64,000 nucleotides of DNA from Euglena gracilis (GCA_039621445.1 CP154957.1:15058947-15122946); one strand, 5' to 3'; shown: positions 35,864 to 47,949, counted from the first letter of the stretch. A program made the numbers and translations. Notes: a model not told the origin generated them from the letters alone.

Positions 35864-38103
35864 CTGGAAACTCGAAGTTCTTTTGTTTGTCTGTATTGTT
35901 GCAGTGTAATGGTGATCTGTGTATCAGGATTTGCTTTACAGTTGTTTGATTGACATTTTGCTTTACAGTTGCTTTTGCTTTACTTTCCAAGAAAAACAGT
36001 CACATTGCAGGGGGGCTCAACCAACTTAAATGACACTTTTTTTGTTGAAAAGAAAGAGTCATCCCCCAGAAAAAGAAAAAAGTTTCATTTTGGGAAAAGA
36101 CATATATCCTGAGTGATGATGTCAAAATGATATCACAGAAAATATCCAGAAGAAAACGTTCACAGTATTTGTTCTTGAAAAAACCTTTGTGAAGACGTGC
36201 CACAGACAAATGAAATGATGCTTAATGATGCCACAGATGCATGCAGATGTCACACCAAGTGGTCCCAAAAGTAGCCCCAAAACTGGCCCCAAGATGTGAT
36301 TGTGAATTAAAGAACCGAATTGTACACCCAAAAAACAGCACACTTCCAGAGGTTTTGTTTTTAATATTCTAGTTCAGGCTTTCTTTAAGACCTTTGGGAG
36401 GGGTCCCAGGGTGGCGCGGGACCCCCCCCCAAAATCGGGGCCGTTTAAGGCAATTTTCAAAAATTTTGGCGCTTTGTGTGGGGTATACCCGGCGCCGATC
36501 CCCCCCCCCCCCGCCGAGAGAATGGGGGGGCATGCCGCCCACCCCCCGCCTCCAGGGGTGTCCTCTGATGTAAAAAGAAGACTGCTCCACCTGTTTTTTT
36601 GTTCCTCACCGGCGGCATTTTTTGGGGGGGCGGGAATGGTGTTTCGTTCCGAAAACTCACCGGTCCCCGTAACAGCGAGACCAGACCGGTAGTGCAGTCC
36701 ATGGGATGTGCATTTGACCGCCAGCTGTGTATGAGCTGCGCAGAATAGCGCGTTGTTTGTCCCCGCGGTCTCCGGGGGTAGCGCGTTGTAAACCCCCGCG
36801 GCAATTGTCGTCGCGGCAATTACCCACCCGCGGTGATTGTCGGTCCCCGGTAGAGGGGGGGTGAGGGCAGTACAATGAAATCTGCAACCCGGGGATCTCT
36901 ATCTAGGCTGAGAATCCAATATTGGTGAAAATTGGAGTTGCTTTAAAATAAGAGCACTGTGATGAGTGGAAATGTTTTGTGGCCACCTTGTCGTCTGTTG
37001 AAAAGAGATTTCGATCCAGGGATAACTTGGCTCCTCACCGATTCACACAACCAGAGAAAGGCTTGTGATTGTCAGATTGACGTGACCCCCCCTATTTGTC
37101 ACCCCCCCCCACTAATAGTCGCCCCCCCCCCTTGGGGGGGCGACAATTAGGGGGGGGGTTACCCGTGGACCCATGGAAATGTGGGGTGAATTGAGTAACC
37201 CCCCCCTAATTGTCACCCCCCCTAATAGTCGCCAGGGGGGTCAAAACGCTCCCAGGGGGGTGCCATATAGGGGGGGCGGTCACTTTAGCCAAAATCACAG
37301 TCAAAATTTGTGGTAATTTCCAGTCCTGTACACGTAGAAACAAATTTTCTCTTCAAATCGACGATCTGGAGGTTCTAGGGAGCAACAAAATTGTGAAACA
37401 AGGGTTTGCCAGCGAAAGGAAATTAGAGCACCCTGCAGCGTGGCTGAATTGGGTGGTCGTAGCCGGTGGTCTGATGAAAAGAGGTTTCCATTGAGGGGGG
37501 ATGAGTTTGTCCTGAACGATTGACACAGCGGGAGATATTCTCGCAATTGTCAGGATTTGGTGAATTCCAAAGTAGTGTGAATTGTAGTTATTCCTCACCC
37601 CTCCAATTGTCCCCCCCCCTAATTGGCTACCATCCCACCCCCATTATGTACCCCCCCATTATGTACCCCCTGGGGGGGAGGTACACAATGGGGGGGGGCA
37701 GCGTGCACCTGCTCCCATAAGGAAAGCACCTCGCTCCGCATTCCGCTCCGCACGCATGTCCCACCAAACAACTTTGTTTTTCCCGCCTCGTGCCAAGCTA
37801 CCGGCAGTCCCTACCCAAGGGGCAGAGGTGATGGTTGCGAAGGATCGTGCTTCGCCTCCAATTGTGCCAGTGGCCGAGCCACCTGGGTTTGACAATGCTC
37901 CGGCGAAAAAGAAACCCAGAAGGGGAATCACAAACCACATCAAGCTTGAGGCCATCAAGGTAAGGACATTTTGCTGGTTTTTTTTTATGTCCTTCAAATT
38001 TACAGTTCCGGAAAAACCACACAGCGAAGGCGACGATGCAAAGGTTCCCTGAGATTTTTGATGCTGCTCGGCTGCGCAAATGGGTGAAGAATGAGAAGAG
38101 CAT
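35864..38103 (+). repeat. 2.24-kb tandem duplication, unit 1
   Basis: The unit starts CTGGAAACTCGAA and is nearly identical to 38104-40343. It holds AT-rich sequence, a dispersed CG-rich block (36.7-36.87 kb), several C/G-tract palindromes (37085-37283, 37608-37700) and a truncated copy of exon 1, intron 1 and the start of exon 2 of the pogo/CENP-B-like gene (37756-38103). Confidence 0.8.
37756..38103 (+). pseudogene. Truncated 5' copy of the pogo/CENP-B-like gene (duplicate)
   Basis: Exon 1 (37756-37959, ATG start, ends ATCAAG) is followed by a 46-nt GTAAGG...TTACAG intron (37960-38005) and by the first 98 bases of exon 2 before the duplication junction. Its last exon-1 codon is AAG (Lys), matching the KLEAIK consensus, whereas the downstream copy has AAC (Asn). 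Confidence 0.6.
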
Positions 38104-40343
38104 CTGGAAACTCGAATTTTTTTTGTTTGTCTGTATTGTTGCAGTGTAATGGTGATCTGTGTATCAGGATTTGCTTTACAGTTGTTTGATTGACATTTTG
38201 CTTTACAGTTGCTTTTGCTTTACTTTCCAAAAAAAAACAGTCACATTGCAGGGGGGCTCAACCAACTTAAATGACACTTTTTTTGTTAAAAAGAAAGAGT
38301 CATCCCCCAGAAAAAGAAAAAAGTTTCATTTTGGGAAAAGACATATATCCTGAGTGATGATGTCAAAATGATATCACAGAAAATATCCAGAAGAAAACGT
38401 TCACAGTATTTGTTCTTGAAAAAACCTTTGTGAAGACGTGCCACAGACAAATGAAATGATGCTTAATGATGCCACAGATGCATGCAGATGTCACACCAAG
38501 TGGTCCCAAAAGTAGCCCCAAAACTGGCCCCAAGATGTGATTGTGAATTAAAGAACCGAATTGTACACCCAAAAAACAGCACACTTCCAGAGGTTTTTTT
38601 TTTAATATTCTAGTTCAGGCTTTCTTTAAGACCTTTGGGAGGGGTCCCAGGGTGGCGCGGGACCCCCCCCCAAAATCGGGGCCGTTTAAGGCAATTTTCA
38701 AAAATTTTGGCGCTTTGTGTGGGGTATACCCGGCGCCGATCCCCCCCCCCCCCGCCGAGATAATGGGGGGGCATGCCGCCCACCCCCCGCCTCCAGGGGT
38801 GTCCTCTGATGTAAAAAGAAGACTGCTCCACCTGTTTTTTTGTTCCTCACCGGCGGCATTTTTTGGGGGGGCGGGAATGGTGTTTCGTTCCGAAAACTCA
38901 CCGGTCCCCGTAACAGCGAGACCAGACCGGTAGTGCAGTCCATGGGATGTGCATTTGACCGCCAGCTGTGTATGAGCTGCGCAGAATAGCGCGTTGTTTG
39001 TCCCGGGCGGTCTCCGGGGGTAGCGCGTTGTAAACCCCCGCGGCAATTGTCGTCGCGGCAATTACCCACCCGCGGTGATTGTCGGTCCCCGGTAGAGGGG
39101 GGGTGAGGGCAGTACAATGAAACCTGCAACCCGGGGATCTCTATCTAGGCTGAGAATCCAATATTGGTGAAAATTGGAGTTGCTTTAAAATAAGAGCACC
39201 GTGATGAGTGGAAATTTTTTGTGGCCACCTTGTCGTCTGTTGAAAAGAGATTTCGATCCAGGGATAACTTGGCTCCTCACCAATTCACACAACCAGAGAA
39301 AGGCTTGTGATTGTCAGATTAACATGACCCCCCCTATTTGTCACCCCCCCCTAATAGTCGCCCCCCCCCCTTGGGGGGGCGACAATTAGGGGGGGAGTTA
39401 CCCGTGGACCCATGGAAATGTGGGGTGAATTGAGTAACCCCCCCCTAATTGTCACCCCCCCTAATAGTCGCCAGGGGGGTCAAAACGCTCCCAGGGGGGT
39501 GCCATATAGGGGGGGCGGTCACTTTAGCCAAAATCACAGTCAAAATTTGTGGTAATTTCCAGTCCTGTACACGTAGAAACAAATTTTCTCTTCAAATCGA
39601 CGATCTGGAGGTTCTAGGGAGCAACAAAATTGTGAAACAAGGGTTTGCCAGCGAAAGGAAATTAGAGCACCCTGCAGCGTGGCTGAATTGGGTGGTCGTA
39701 GCCGGTGGTCTGGTGAAAATAGGTTTTAATTGAGGGGGGATGAGTTTGTCCTGAACGATTGACACAGCGGGAGATATTCTCGCAATTGTCGGGATTTGGT
39801 GAATTCCAAAGTAGTGTGAATTATAGTTATTCCTCACCCCTCCAATTGTCCCCCCCCCTAATTGGCTACCTTCCCACCCCCATTATGTACCCCCCCATTA
39901 TGTACCCCCTGTGGGGGAGGTACACAATGGGGGGGGGCAGCGTGCACCTGCTCCCATAAGGAAAGCACCTCGCTCCGCATTCCGCTCCGCACGCATGTCC
40001 CACCAAACAACTTTGTTTTTCCCGCCTCGTGCCAAGCTACCGGCAGTCCCTACCCAAGGGGCAGAGGTGATGGTTGCGAAGGATCGTGCTTCGCCTCCAA
40101 TTGTGCCAGTGGCCGAGCCACCTGGGTTTGACAATGCTCCGGCGAAAAAGAAACCCAGAAGGGGAATCACAAACCACATCAAGCTTGAGGCCATCAACGT
40201 AAAGACATTTTGCTGGTTTTTTTTTTATGTCCTTCAAATTTACAGTTCCGGAAAAACCACACAGCGAAGGCGACGATGCAAAGGTTCCCTGAGATTTTTG
40301 ATGCTGCTCGGCTGCGCAAATGGGTGAAGAATGAGAAGAGCAT
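38104..40343 (+). repeat. 2.24-kb tandem duplication, unit 2
   Basis: Second unit, starting CTGGAAACTCGAA, with only scattered substitutions and homopolymer-length changes from unit 1. It runs through exon 1, intron 1 and part of exon 2 of the gene that continues uninterrupted to the right, so unit 2 carries the ancestral right junction. Confidence 0.8.
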
Positions 40344-40738
40344 CCGACAACAGATTGGCATGGGTGGTGGGCAGAGAAAAGCCCACAAATCCTTCTCCAA
40401 GTATGCTTCTTAGAGCCTTTTGAGTTGCTCCAGTTTGGCGATCTCAGATTCCGCGCCTTGGGGGAGGCAATGTACAAGTTCTTCATTCAAATCCGGGATG
40501 GCTATGGAGCTGTGGCACGACCGCTTTTGGAAGCGTTTGCAAGCACCCTTCCCGAGGACGTGCGCATGAACTTTGTGGCAGCTGAGGCCGAGCGGCACGA
40601 CGGGAATTTTCGTCGCTGGAGACGGCTTTACAAATTGGTCGATCGCAGGGTTTCAGGTTTGCTTCTTCTCAACGTCCAACTTGGGAAAGGTCACCAATCA
40701 AAGGTGTCCAGCAAATGTTACCAACGGACTATGAATAA
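39995..40738 (+). CDS. Pogo/CENP-B-like DNA-binding gene, 5' exons with 47-nt introns
   Basis: Exons: 39995-40198, 40246-40400, 40448-40656, 40704-40738. Introns are 40199-40245 (GTAAAG...TTACAG), 40401-40447 (GTATGC...CTCAG) and 40657-40703 (GTTTGC...CAAAG), each exactly 47 nt and phases 0, 2 and 1. The spliced product has a Psq-type helix-turn-helix (GITNHIKLEAIN, FRKNHTAKATMQRF, LRKWVKNEKSIR) and then a CENP-B/Tc5-type second helix-turn-helix (FRALGEAMYKFFIQIRDGYG, RRWRRLYKLVDRRVSG). These are the N-terminal domains of pogo-type transposases and proteins derived from them. A TAA at 40736 ends the frame, but RIATFYALLQ continues in frame beyond it, so the TAA may be a mutation. The DDE part is absent; C/G-tract repeats follow at 40.83 kb. 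Confidence 0.65.
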
Positions 40739-40826
40739 CGGATTGCAACATTTTACGCTTTGCTGCAAATTTTAATGCGCCAACGCCGTTTCACAAGGTT
40801 CATTGGGGGTGTTGTTGGACGGTCCA

Positions 40827-40878
40827 TTAGCCAATTAGGGGGGGGTCGGCCTAATTTGCCCCCTATTTGGCTAATGGC
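40827..40878. repeat. Hairpin with CCATTAGCCAAT arms
   Basis: CCATTAGCCAATT (about 40827-40839) is answered by ATTTGGCTAATGG (about 40866-40878), with a C/G-tract loop. Part of the same repeat matches the GGCCAATTAGCCAATTGGGG sequence near position 50. Confidence 0.4.
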
Positions 40879-40935
40879 CGGGCTCCTTCGGACCCCCAGT
40901 TAGCCAATGAGGGTGGTGGTCGAAAATTTGTCCTG

Positions 40936-41409
40936 GGGGGGGGCCTATGTCCGAAGGTTGGAAAACCCCAGTTTTTTTGTGAACCCGGCGGCCTGAAAAA
41001 GCCGCTTTAAGAAATGGGTGGGGAACGCCTGGTTCACGACAGAACCGATGTCCCCCACCCCTTTTCTTTCAACTGGATTTGGTTTTTGTTGATGCAACAA
41101 ACTGCGTGGAAGGTCAAATCAGTGCCAAGCAATGCCAGACAACTTCCTGGAAGCCTCAGGGAAACCCAATGTAAAATATCCATGATGTTGCATCCCATCA
41201 CGACATCACGAGAAGGGCGGCACGCATCCTAAAATCAGTGATTTTTGGGTCCAAAAAAGTGGTGATTTTTGTCCATTTTTGGGCCATTTTTGAACAAAAA
41301 AAATGCTGTTGGTCCGAAAGAGGTCATTTTTGGGTGATTTTTATGTCCGAAATGGGTCATTTTTTTTTATATTTTGAAAGGTAATTTTGTTAGGATTTTC
41401 TTGACCGTC
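40936..41409. other. No gene recognised; GATTTTTG-type simple sequence
   Basis: Low-complexity TTTTTG and GGTCATTTTT runs occur between about 41237 and 41365. The preceding frames have no recognisable motif. Confidence 0.25.
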
Positions 41410-42815
41410 TGTTGGCGGCCCGTCTGGCACAGAGGTGGCCGACTTAGCCGGCCACAGCCAAAATTAGGAAGAGCGAAGCCTAATTTACACAGCAAAATGC
41501 CTCCTATCTTTGTAGGTGGCAACAAAGCTGAATACCTTGCCTTGTTCGTCTTGGAAGACTCTGTATTGATGCCTTTTATTGGTTTTCACTGGTGGAAGTT
41601 CCGGAGGAAAGATTTCAGAAGTTTCGTATTTTGAAGCTCAAATCTGGGATTTCGAAGGATTTCAGTGAAAAGTGACACTCAGAGAACTCAAGGTATTCAT
41701 GGTTTGCCAAGGCATGGAGGTCAAGTATCAGTGAATGGTTCATCGAAAGAAGACATTTCAGATTGTGATGCAAGCAAATTTGGCAGATTTGGGCAGATTT
41801 GGACCAGATCGTGGGAAGAAGTTGGAGATTTTGGAAGTCAGATGTGGCAGATGCCTGGGACATACTGGTGCTGATGTCCCAGAAAGGAGATGTGGCATCC
41901 AGCTGTTGACGTCGGAAGAAGTTTAACTTTTCTGTTGGCTGTGGCTGCTTCAGCAGCAGCCCACTGACATCCACTGAACATTTCATTGTATTTTGTGCCA
42001 ACCATGCGATGCACCACTGGTACCTGGTCAGCATCAGGTTCACCACAATTTACAGATTTGTTTGGTGATGGAACCCCCCTCAATGCCCCTCATTTTATTA
42101 ATTTGAGTTGAGGCTTGCAGGGTTGGGATGTTTGGGATGTTATGCAGCATTTCTGGTGGTGGCTCCCCCTTCAATGCCCCTCCTTTCTGGTTGGAGTTGT
42201 GGCTTGGAGGTTGTGGATGCCAAAGGTTTTGCACTGGCAGTGGCTCCCGCTATGATGCCCCTGGACAAGCTCACTTTGAGCCCCAGTTGAGGCTCATGGG
42301 GAAAAGGGATGCTCCCAAGTGTAACCTCATGTACCATTTCAATCTGACTCTGGTGTGGAACCAAGATCTCCGATTTAATTCATCTGTTTGTACCCTTTCT
42401 GACCACGAATCGTCAACACTGCAGAACAATTTTGGGGAAAAAGTGCCATGATTTTGGGACATTGCCGCCAAAAATTAAAATGAAACGGGCCGCAAAAATT
42501 GCCAAAGGCATGGCGCAAGCGGCCTGGGAGGGGAGTGTTGGCGGCCCGTCTGGCACAGAGGTGGCCGACTTAGCCGGCCACAGCCAAAATTAGGAAGAGC
42601 GAAGCCTAATTTACACAGCAAAATGCCTCCTATCTTTGTAGGTGGCAACAAAGCTGAATACCTTGCCTTGTTCGTCTTGGAAGACTCTGTATTGATGCCT
42701 TTTATTGGTTTTCACTGGTGGAAGTTCCGGAGGAAAGATTTCAGAAGTTTCGTATTTTGAAGCTCAAATCTGGGATTTCGAAGGATTTCAGTGAAAAGTG
42801 ACACTCAGAGAACTC
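41410..42815 (+). mobile_element. Candidate small LTR element (TRIM-like), 1.4 kb
   Basis: Two near-identical 280-bp direct repeats, 41410-41689 and 42536-42815, begin TGTTGGCGGCCCGTCTGGCA and enclose 846 bp without a coding frame. A purine tract GGGAGGGGAG lies directly before the second repeat, where a polypurine tract belongs. A 3-bp GTC sits on both outer flanks. No convincing primer-binding site is seen. A simple tandem duplication of a 1126-bp unit is the alternative. Confidence 0.45.
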
Positions 42816-43258
42816 GTCACATATTTAGGGATGCATTTTAAGCCATTTTGAAAAGTGGCCCAAAGCCATTTTTTGAAGAAAAAAAGGTCAAAAAAAGTCT
42901 GTTCTGGGTGTGGAAATGCTCCCATTTTTCGCACTTTTTTAGGGTACCAGATTTTTGGCCATTTTTGGGTGTGAAGGAGCGTTGGGCGTAGGGCGCCAAA
43001 AAGGGGTTTGGTTGTCCAAATGGAAGGTGGAGTGAAGACCATTCTTTTCTATTTGGGGGGGTTTCTTCAACAAATCCCCCCCCCCCTTTTGCCATGAAAT
43101 TCTTTCCTACTTGCACAGTCTCCCCTTTTGCCAATGGGACATATTTTGGGTCAAATTCATCCAAAAAAAGTGCCATTGTTTGGGTTTGGCTGTGTCAAGG
43201 CAGATTTTTGATGGTTTCAACCAGAAAATTGATGAAAAGCGACCAAAACTGCCACCTA
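42816..43258. other. No gene recognised
   Basis: AT-rich sequence with T-runs and a short C-run at about 43077. No supported feature. Confidence 0.25.
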
Positions 43259-43470
43259 CCCTCACCCCCCCTCAAAGTGGCCACCCTCCAGGCACCGTAG
43301 GACTCCAAAATAACCACTCTGGCAAGTGGGACACTTTGGGGGGGTCACGTTTTGGCCTCCGGCGCCTTTGGCGCCAAAAGAAAGTGGCCACTTTGGGGGG
43401 GGTAACCTGAAATTTGCCAAGAATTTTGGCCACTTTGGGGGGAGGGACACTTTGAGGGGGGGGGTGAGGG
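43259..43470. mobile_element. TA-flanked C/G-tract foldback element, family G
   Basis: The termini CCCTCACCCCCCCTCAAAGTG and its inverted CACTTTGAGGGGGGGGGTGAGGG are flanked by TA at 43257-43258 and 43471-43472. The interior repeats the AAGTGGCCAC box and a CGGCGCCTTTGGCGCC palindrome. The right terminus matches the element end at position 97. Confidence 0.7.
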
Positions 43471-43564
43471 TACATCAAAATGCAGGCTGAAATGATGAAT
43501 GAAAAGAAAGGCTGAAGCGATGAAGGTTTATGCAATTTCTGAAAATCGAAGGTCCAATTCTCGG

Positions 43565-43616
43565 GTCACGGGGGGTCACGGGGGGGGGTCACGGGGGGGG
43601 GTCACGGGGGTAGCAC
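43565..43616 (+). repeat. GGGGGGTCAC minisatellite
   Basis: Four to five units of GGGTCACGGGGG with variable G-run length. Likely G-quadruplex-forming. Confidence 0.55.
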
Positions 43617-43838
43617 CCCCATTCATTGCAAAGTTCAAGTTAAAAAAAAACATTTTCTTTGGCCAAAAGTGGTGGGTGTTGACATTTTTTTCAAAGAAAA
43701 TGATGGGAAATTTTTTTGGGGGTTTCACCTTGAAATTGAAATATCTCGATAGTCGGCAAAACGTTATCAGCAGGTGGCCATTTCCAAATTTGGGGTAAAA
43801 ATGGGGGAAATTGAACTGGGAAAATTTTCAAATAGGTA

Positions 43839-44007
43839 CCATGCCCCACCCATATAAGACCCCCCCCCCCTCGGGAGCCAAAATCCTAGGGGGGGGGGTC
43901 TTATATGGGGGGTCTTATACGGGGGGGGGTCCCGGCCAAAGGGCCGGCCTTCGGCCGGCCAGGGTGGGGGTCTTATATGGGGTGGTCTTATATGGGGGGG
44001 GGCATGG
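43839..44007. mobile_element. TA-flanked C/G-tract foldback element, family A copy 3
   Basis: The ends are CCATGCCCCACCCATATAAG and the inverted CTTATATGGGGGGGGGCATGG. TA flanks are at 43837-43838 and 44008-44009. Several internal TCTTATA boxes repeat the subterminal motif. It is noncoding. Confidence 0.75.
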
Positions 44008-44372
44008 TATAACATTGTGAGTATGAATAATCCCATTTCTCTGGGACCAACTACTCTCGTAGATTGCAAAGGATTCAATGAATTTGCCCAGGGATGCACA
44101 ATTTATCTTACACGTAACATACTGCGGAACACCATGGCGAAGCTTGTACTCAATTTCATCCTTTGCGGCCTCGTGGGTCACTTCCAGCATTTGGCCGACT
44201 GCATTCAACTTCATGTTTGCCAATGGCTCAGTTCAGGCAAAATGCTAGCTGCGATTCAAATAGGTGGAAGAACTGTCTCCACGCACATCAAGTTCCTCTT
44301 TGCACTACTTAATGGCGAGGCGGATACGCGATTTTGTTGAAATCGTTCATCAAGAAAGGGTGATTGCATAGG

Positions 44373-44432
44373 GGGTGGTTCGGGACGCGGGGGGGGACGC
44401 GGGGGGGGACGCGGGGGTGACGCGGGGGGGAA
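44373..44432 (+). repeat. GGGGGGGACGC minisatellite, array 1
   Basis: About five units of GGGACGCGGGGG with variable G-runs. The same unit recurs at 44531-44578 and beside the 36-G run at 25160. Confidence 0.55.
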
Positions 44433-44530
44433 CCGTGGCCCAACCACCCCTACACGTTGTCTTTGCCGTCACCTAAATTTGTATGTAATTTTCAATTGGT
44501 CGACCAAAAAACGTGCCCGGCCAAAATCCG

Positions 44531-44578
44531 GGACGCGGGGGGGACGCGGGGGGGGACGCGGGGGGGACGTGGGGGGAA
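44531..44578 (+). repeat. GGGGGGGACGC minisatellite, array 2
   Basis: About four units of GGGACGCGGGGGG, the last reading GGGACGTGGGGGG. Confidence 0.55.
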
Positions 44579-45272
44579 CACCCCCATATATTGTGACTTG
44601 GTTGTCTCATGGGCAGCCATACTCTTTCTTGACAATGCTGCACGGAGAAAAAAAATTCCCCAGAAAGGAAACAATAGCACCAGGGAATTTTTTTTGCGTT
44701 CTCCACCCCACAACTTCTATATAAAAAATTGGGACCAATACCCCAGTTTAGGCGTGAAGCTGGAGTCCGGAACCCCGGCTTCACGCTCGAAGCGGGTATC
44801 AGGAGCCCTGGCATGCCCGAACTGGGGTTCTAGAACCACAGTGGGCATTTTTTTTGTTTTTTTTTGAAAAACAACACAACGCATTTTTTTTAAAAAAAAA
44901 CAGTAAAAAAACAGCAAAAAAAGGAAATTTTCGTTGAGAAAACTTGTTATGAAACTCCCAAACCATAGTTTGAATCCTACTCGGTCCAAAAACTGCCAAA
45001 AATGGTCAAAAACATCCCAAAATGCAACAAAAATGGAATTTTATGACTTTTTTAATTTTTGTGGAAGGAAGCTTTTGGCAGAAATTACCCAGAAGTTGCA
45101 AAAAATGTTTGAAATGTGCATTCAAAAATTTTCCATGCAAAACCCACTGGGCGTTTTTTTGTTTTTTTTCTTTAAAAAACATTGTTAGAATTAAGCAAGC
45201 TTACTCCCAAGGGTCAAACCTTTTTTTTGTTTTTTTTAAAAAAACAAAGAAAAGTCAACCCTGGCTGGGTGG

Positions 45273-45420
45273 CCCTTGCACACCACAACAATGGGAGCAA
45301 ATCTGCCAACCAATTCGCTTGGAAGGACTCGGCATTTCTGATCCTAGTCAAATCCGCTTGCCAGCGCGCATTGCCGGAATTGTTGACAGGGATGGAATCG
45401 TCATTTTGACCACTGTAATT
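45273..45420 (+). pseudogene. LINE RT thumb fragment
   Basis: About 45 residues, QWEQICQPIRLEGLGI then LPARIAGIVDRDG, align with LINE-A TQWAQAALPLRLGGLGI and its LPARLGVLLSW. The start is imprecise because T-rich sequence precedes it. It is a dead-on-arrival or relic piece of a third LINE copy. Confidence 0.55.
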
Positions 45421-47399
45421 TAGTCGTCATTTTAGGAAAGCGGGATTGTCAATGACAACCACCCTGGTCAAACGTGGGTTCCGTGTCAAACAAAGGAAAA
45501 TTGTGTCATACGTAACTGTACGTGTGACACAATGAAAGTCAACGTTGGAGCGAGTTGCAAGTTGCCAGAATGCTCTGCACACTGGGTGGTTTGTTGCCCA
45601 AGAAGTGCGCCTTTTGAGGCGTTCAAAAAAAAGCCCGGATTGTCCTTTTCCGGAAACCTTTTGCACAAGGAACTGAAAGAAATAGAGTGTAATTTTTTGA
45701 ACCCCCCCAAGAAAAGAAACCCTTGACACCAAAACTGGTCCCCACCTGTTGCACTAAAAGTGTTCCCCAAACTGCCCAACAAAGCCCTCTTCAAAAGACC
45801 CCTCGGCAAAAAAAAAACACTGCGCCAAAGCAAAGGCGAACATTGCAACAAAGCGAAGGCGAACGTTGCAATTCACAGCAACAGGGTCCTGTGTTTTTGC
45901 GCAAAACACCACAGGACCCTGACACCTTCATTTCATTACTCTTCTTCTCTTGGTTTATCTTCTTTTTCTTCACATTTCAGCCTGGGAGGGAAAGGATGAC
46001 AAATGAAAGACACCAGAATGACAGAATTAGAATTCAATTTCAGAATTACAGTTTTAAGGCGAATTGGAAAGCAATAAAACACAGAATGCAAGGTCAAAAT
46101 GTCACCAAAACACCAGGCCAAAGACACAGAGCTGCAGCCAGGGCTCTGTGAAATGGCAGCAAAAGTTCCAAAACTGTAAAACACAAACAGAAAACCACGA
46201 GAACGCTCAAAAAATCATATAAAAACAGAACACACAACAGAAGATACGCCACACGAGAGGGTGGGGCTCAAAATTGTCACCCAGTGGACCAAATTTTTGA
46301 AAGAATGCCACATTTTTGAAAGTGGTCCATATGCACCAGAAAAGACCAGTGTAATCATTCTTCAAAAGACACCTTCAGATGAGCATACCTGACTCAATCT
46401 TCAAAAAGTCTTGCATCGATGCATTCCTGATCCTCCAAATAGCTTGTATCAGAAGTTAGAAGAAAGATAAAACCTATATCCAAAAGGGAGAAACACCTGA
46501 CAGGTGTTCGAGAGGCCATACTCAAGGTGGCCTCCTTGGACGGCTGCCCATCGGGCAACTCGTGGAACCAAGCAGAGCAATGGGCGAAGTTGGTGTGGAA
46601 ACTACCGTCAGAGGTGCCTCGTTCATGCGACCAGGCATGATTATGTTGTCTTTCAGTGAGTTTTTTTTGGTCTGGGCAACCAACAAAAAATCCCCGTGGG
46701 CAGCATGATAACCATGCTGCGAGGCGTTCTCAAGGCTTTTCGTAAGTCCGATCTCCTTCCCTTCGCTTCGCCAAGCTATCTGATGATGAGCGCAAGTCAC
46801 TCAAAACCATCATCACTCTACAGGTCACTCCAAGCGGTTAGGGGGCCTTTGGAGTGATCTGACTCAGGGTTTGAATACAAAGCGTTTAAAACAGAAACGT
46901 TTGCCCTTTTGATTAAACCACTGATATTTTTCAGGGTATTTTTTTTTGGGCTTCCATGTTCAACAACAACAACGGTGGTGGGGCGTTCAGGGTATAGTTT
47001 TAAACACTTCGCGATTCGCGAAAATGGAGATGCCTAATATGTCACTGGAAGACATGTATTCATGCATTCTTTCATTCAGATTGGCTTCTTTCTGTCATAC
47101 AGGCAACAAGTTAAGGCCCGTGGAGGAGTTCAAGAAGGGTTTTAAGAATTGGTTGCCACACTTCAAGTTACAAGCTTCAAGGTCCAGGTGTTTTGCTTGA
47201 AAGTTGAGTACGTCGAAAGAAAAGTTAACGAACAACTTGAGCAGAGTTTGAGGAGGTGCTGCAGAAGTTCGTCGTGCTGTGCTGCAGAAGTTATTGGTAC
47301 CTTTGGTTCCATTTATGTTTCAGATGTGTTTTGCCTTGCCCAGATCTGAAAAAATATCTTTCAAACTGTTTTTGTTTTGTGAAACCAGCAACTGCAACA
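45421..47399. other. No gene recognised
   Basis: AT-rich intergenic-like sequence. A small direct repeat, GCGAAGGCGAACGTTGCAA-like, lies near 45830-45870. Short frames lack known motifs. Confidence 0.25.
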
Positions 47400-47880
47400 T
47401 TCACCCCCCTCCCAATTTCGTGCCGCATATTGGAGGCCACACCTTTGCCACAGGGGGGGAAACATTTTGGGTCCAGCTTGTTGGCACATTTTGGGGACAT
47501 TTTGGTGCATATCTTGGGGGCAGTTTGGTGCCACAGCTGGGGGCAACATTTTGATGTCACACATCTTGGCCACAGTTGGGGAAAGCATTTTGGCTCCAGT
47601 TTCCTGGCACATTTTGGGGACTGGGCACATCATGGGCACAGATGTGGGCCACAAATCTTGGCCACAGATGGGGGAAACATTTTGTGTCCGGTTTGAATTT
47701 GGGGCCAGTTTGGTGGAACAGGTGGTGCAACGTTTTGGTGCCATAGGTTGGTCACAGTTGGGGGAAACATTTTCTGTCCAGTTTTTCTGGCACAGCTTGG
47801 GTTCCCAAGCTGTGGGGCGAGTTTGGTGCCCCAGCTTGTGGGCAGTTTTGTGCCCCATCTCGGGCAAGTTTTGGGAAACA
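47400..47880 (+). repeat. Degenerate tandem repeat, TTGGGG...ACATTTTG units
   Basis: Imperfect units of roughly 60-70 bp built from CATTTTGG, CCAGTTT, TGGCACA and TTGGGG blocks follow one another. Open frames across it are by-products of the repeat. Confidence 0.45.
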
Positions 47881-47949
47881 GGTGGGGGAGGGCCTGTTTA
47901 TGTTTTCTGGGGGTCCTTGTCCAAAAACCTCCTCTGTCGAGCCTGGGCC

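Noticed and set aside
37085-37283. Further TA-flanked foldback elements in the tandem duplication
   Set aside because: C/G tracts and TAATTGTCACC boxes match the class, but I could not fix matching ends with TA on both sides.
43915-44340. Minus-strand frame next to the family A element at 43839
   Set aside because: It has protein-like composition over about 70 codons, but no recognisable motif or extension; too little to call.
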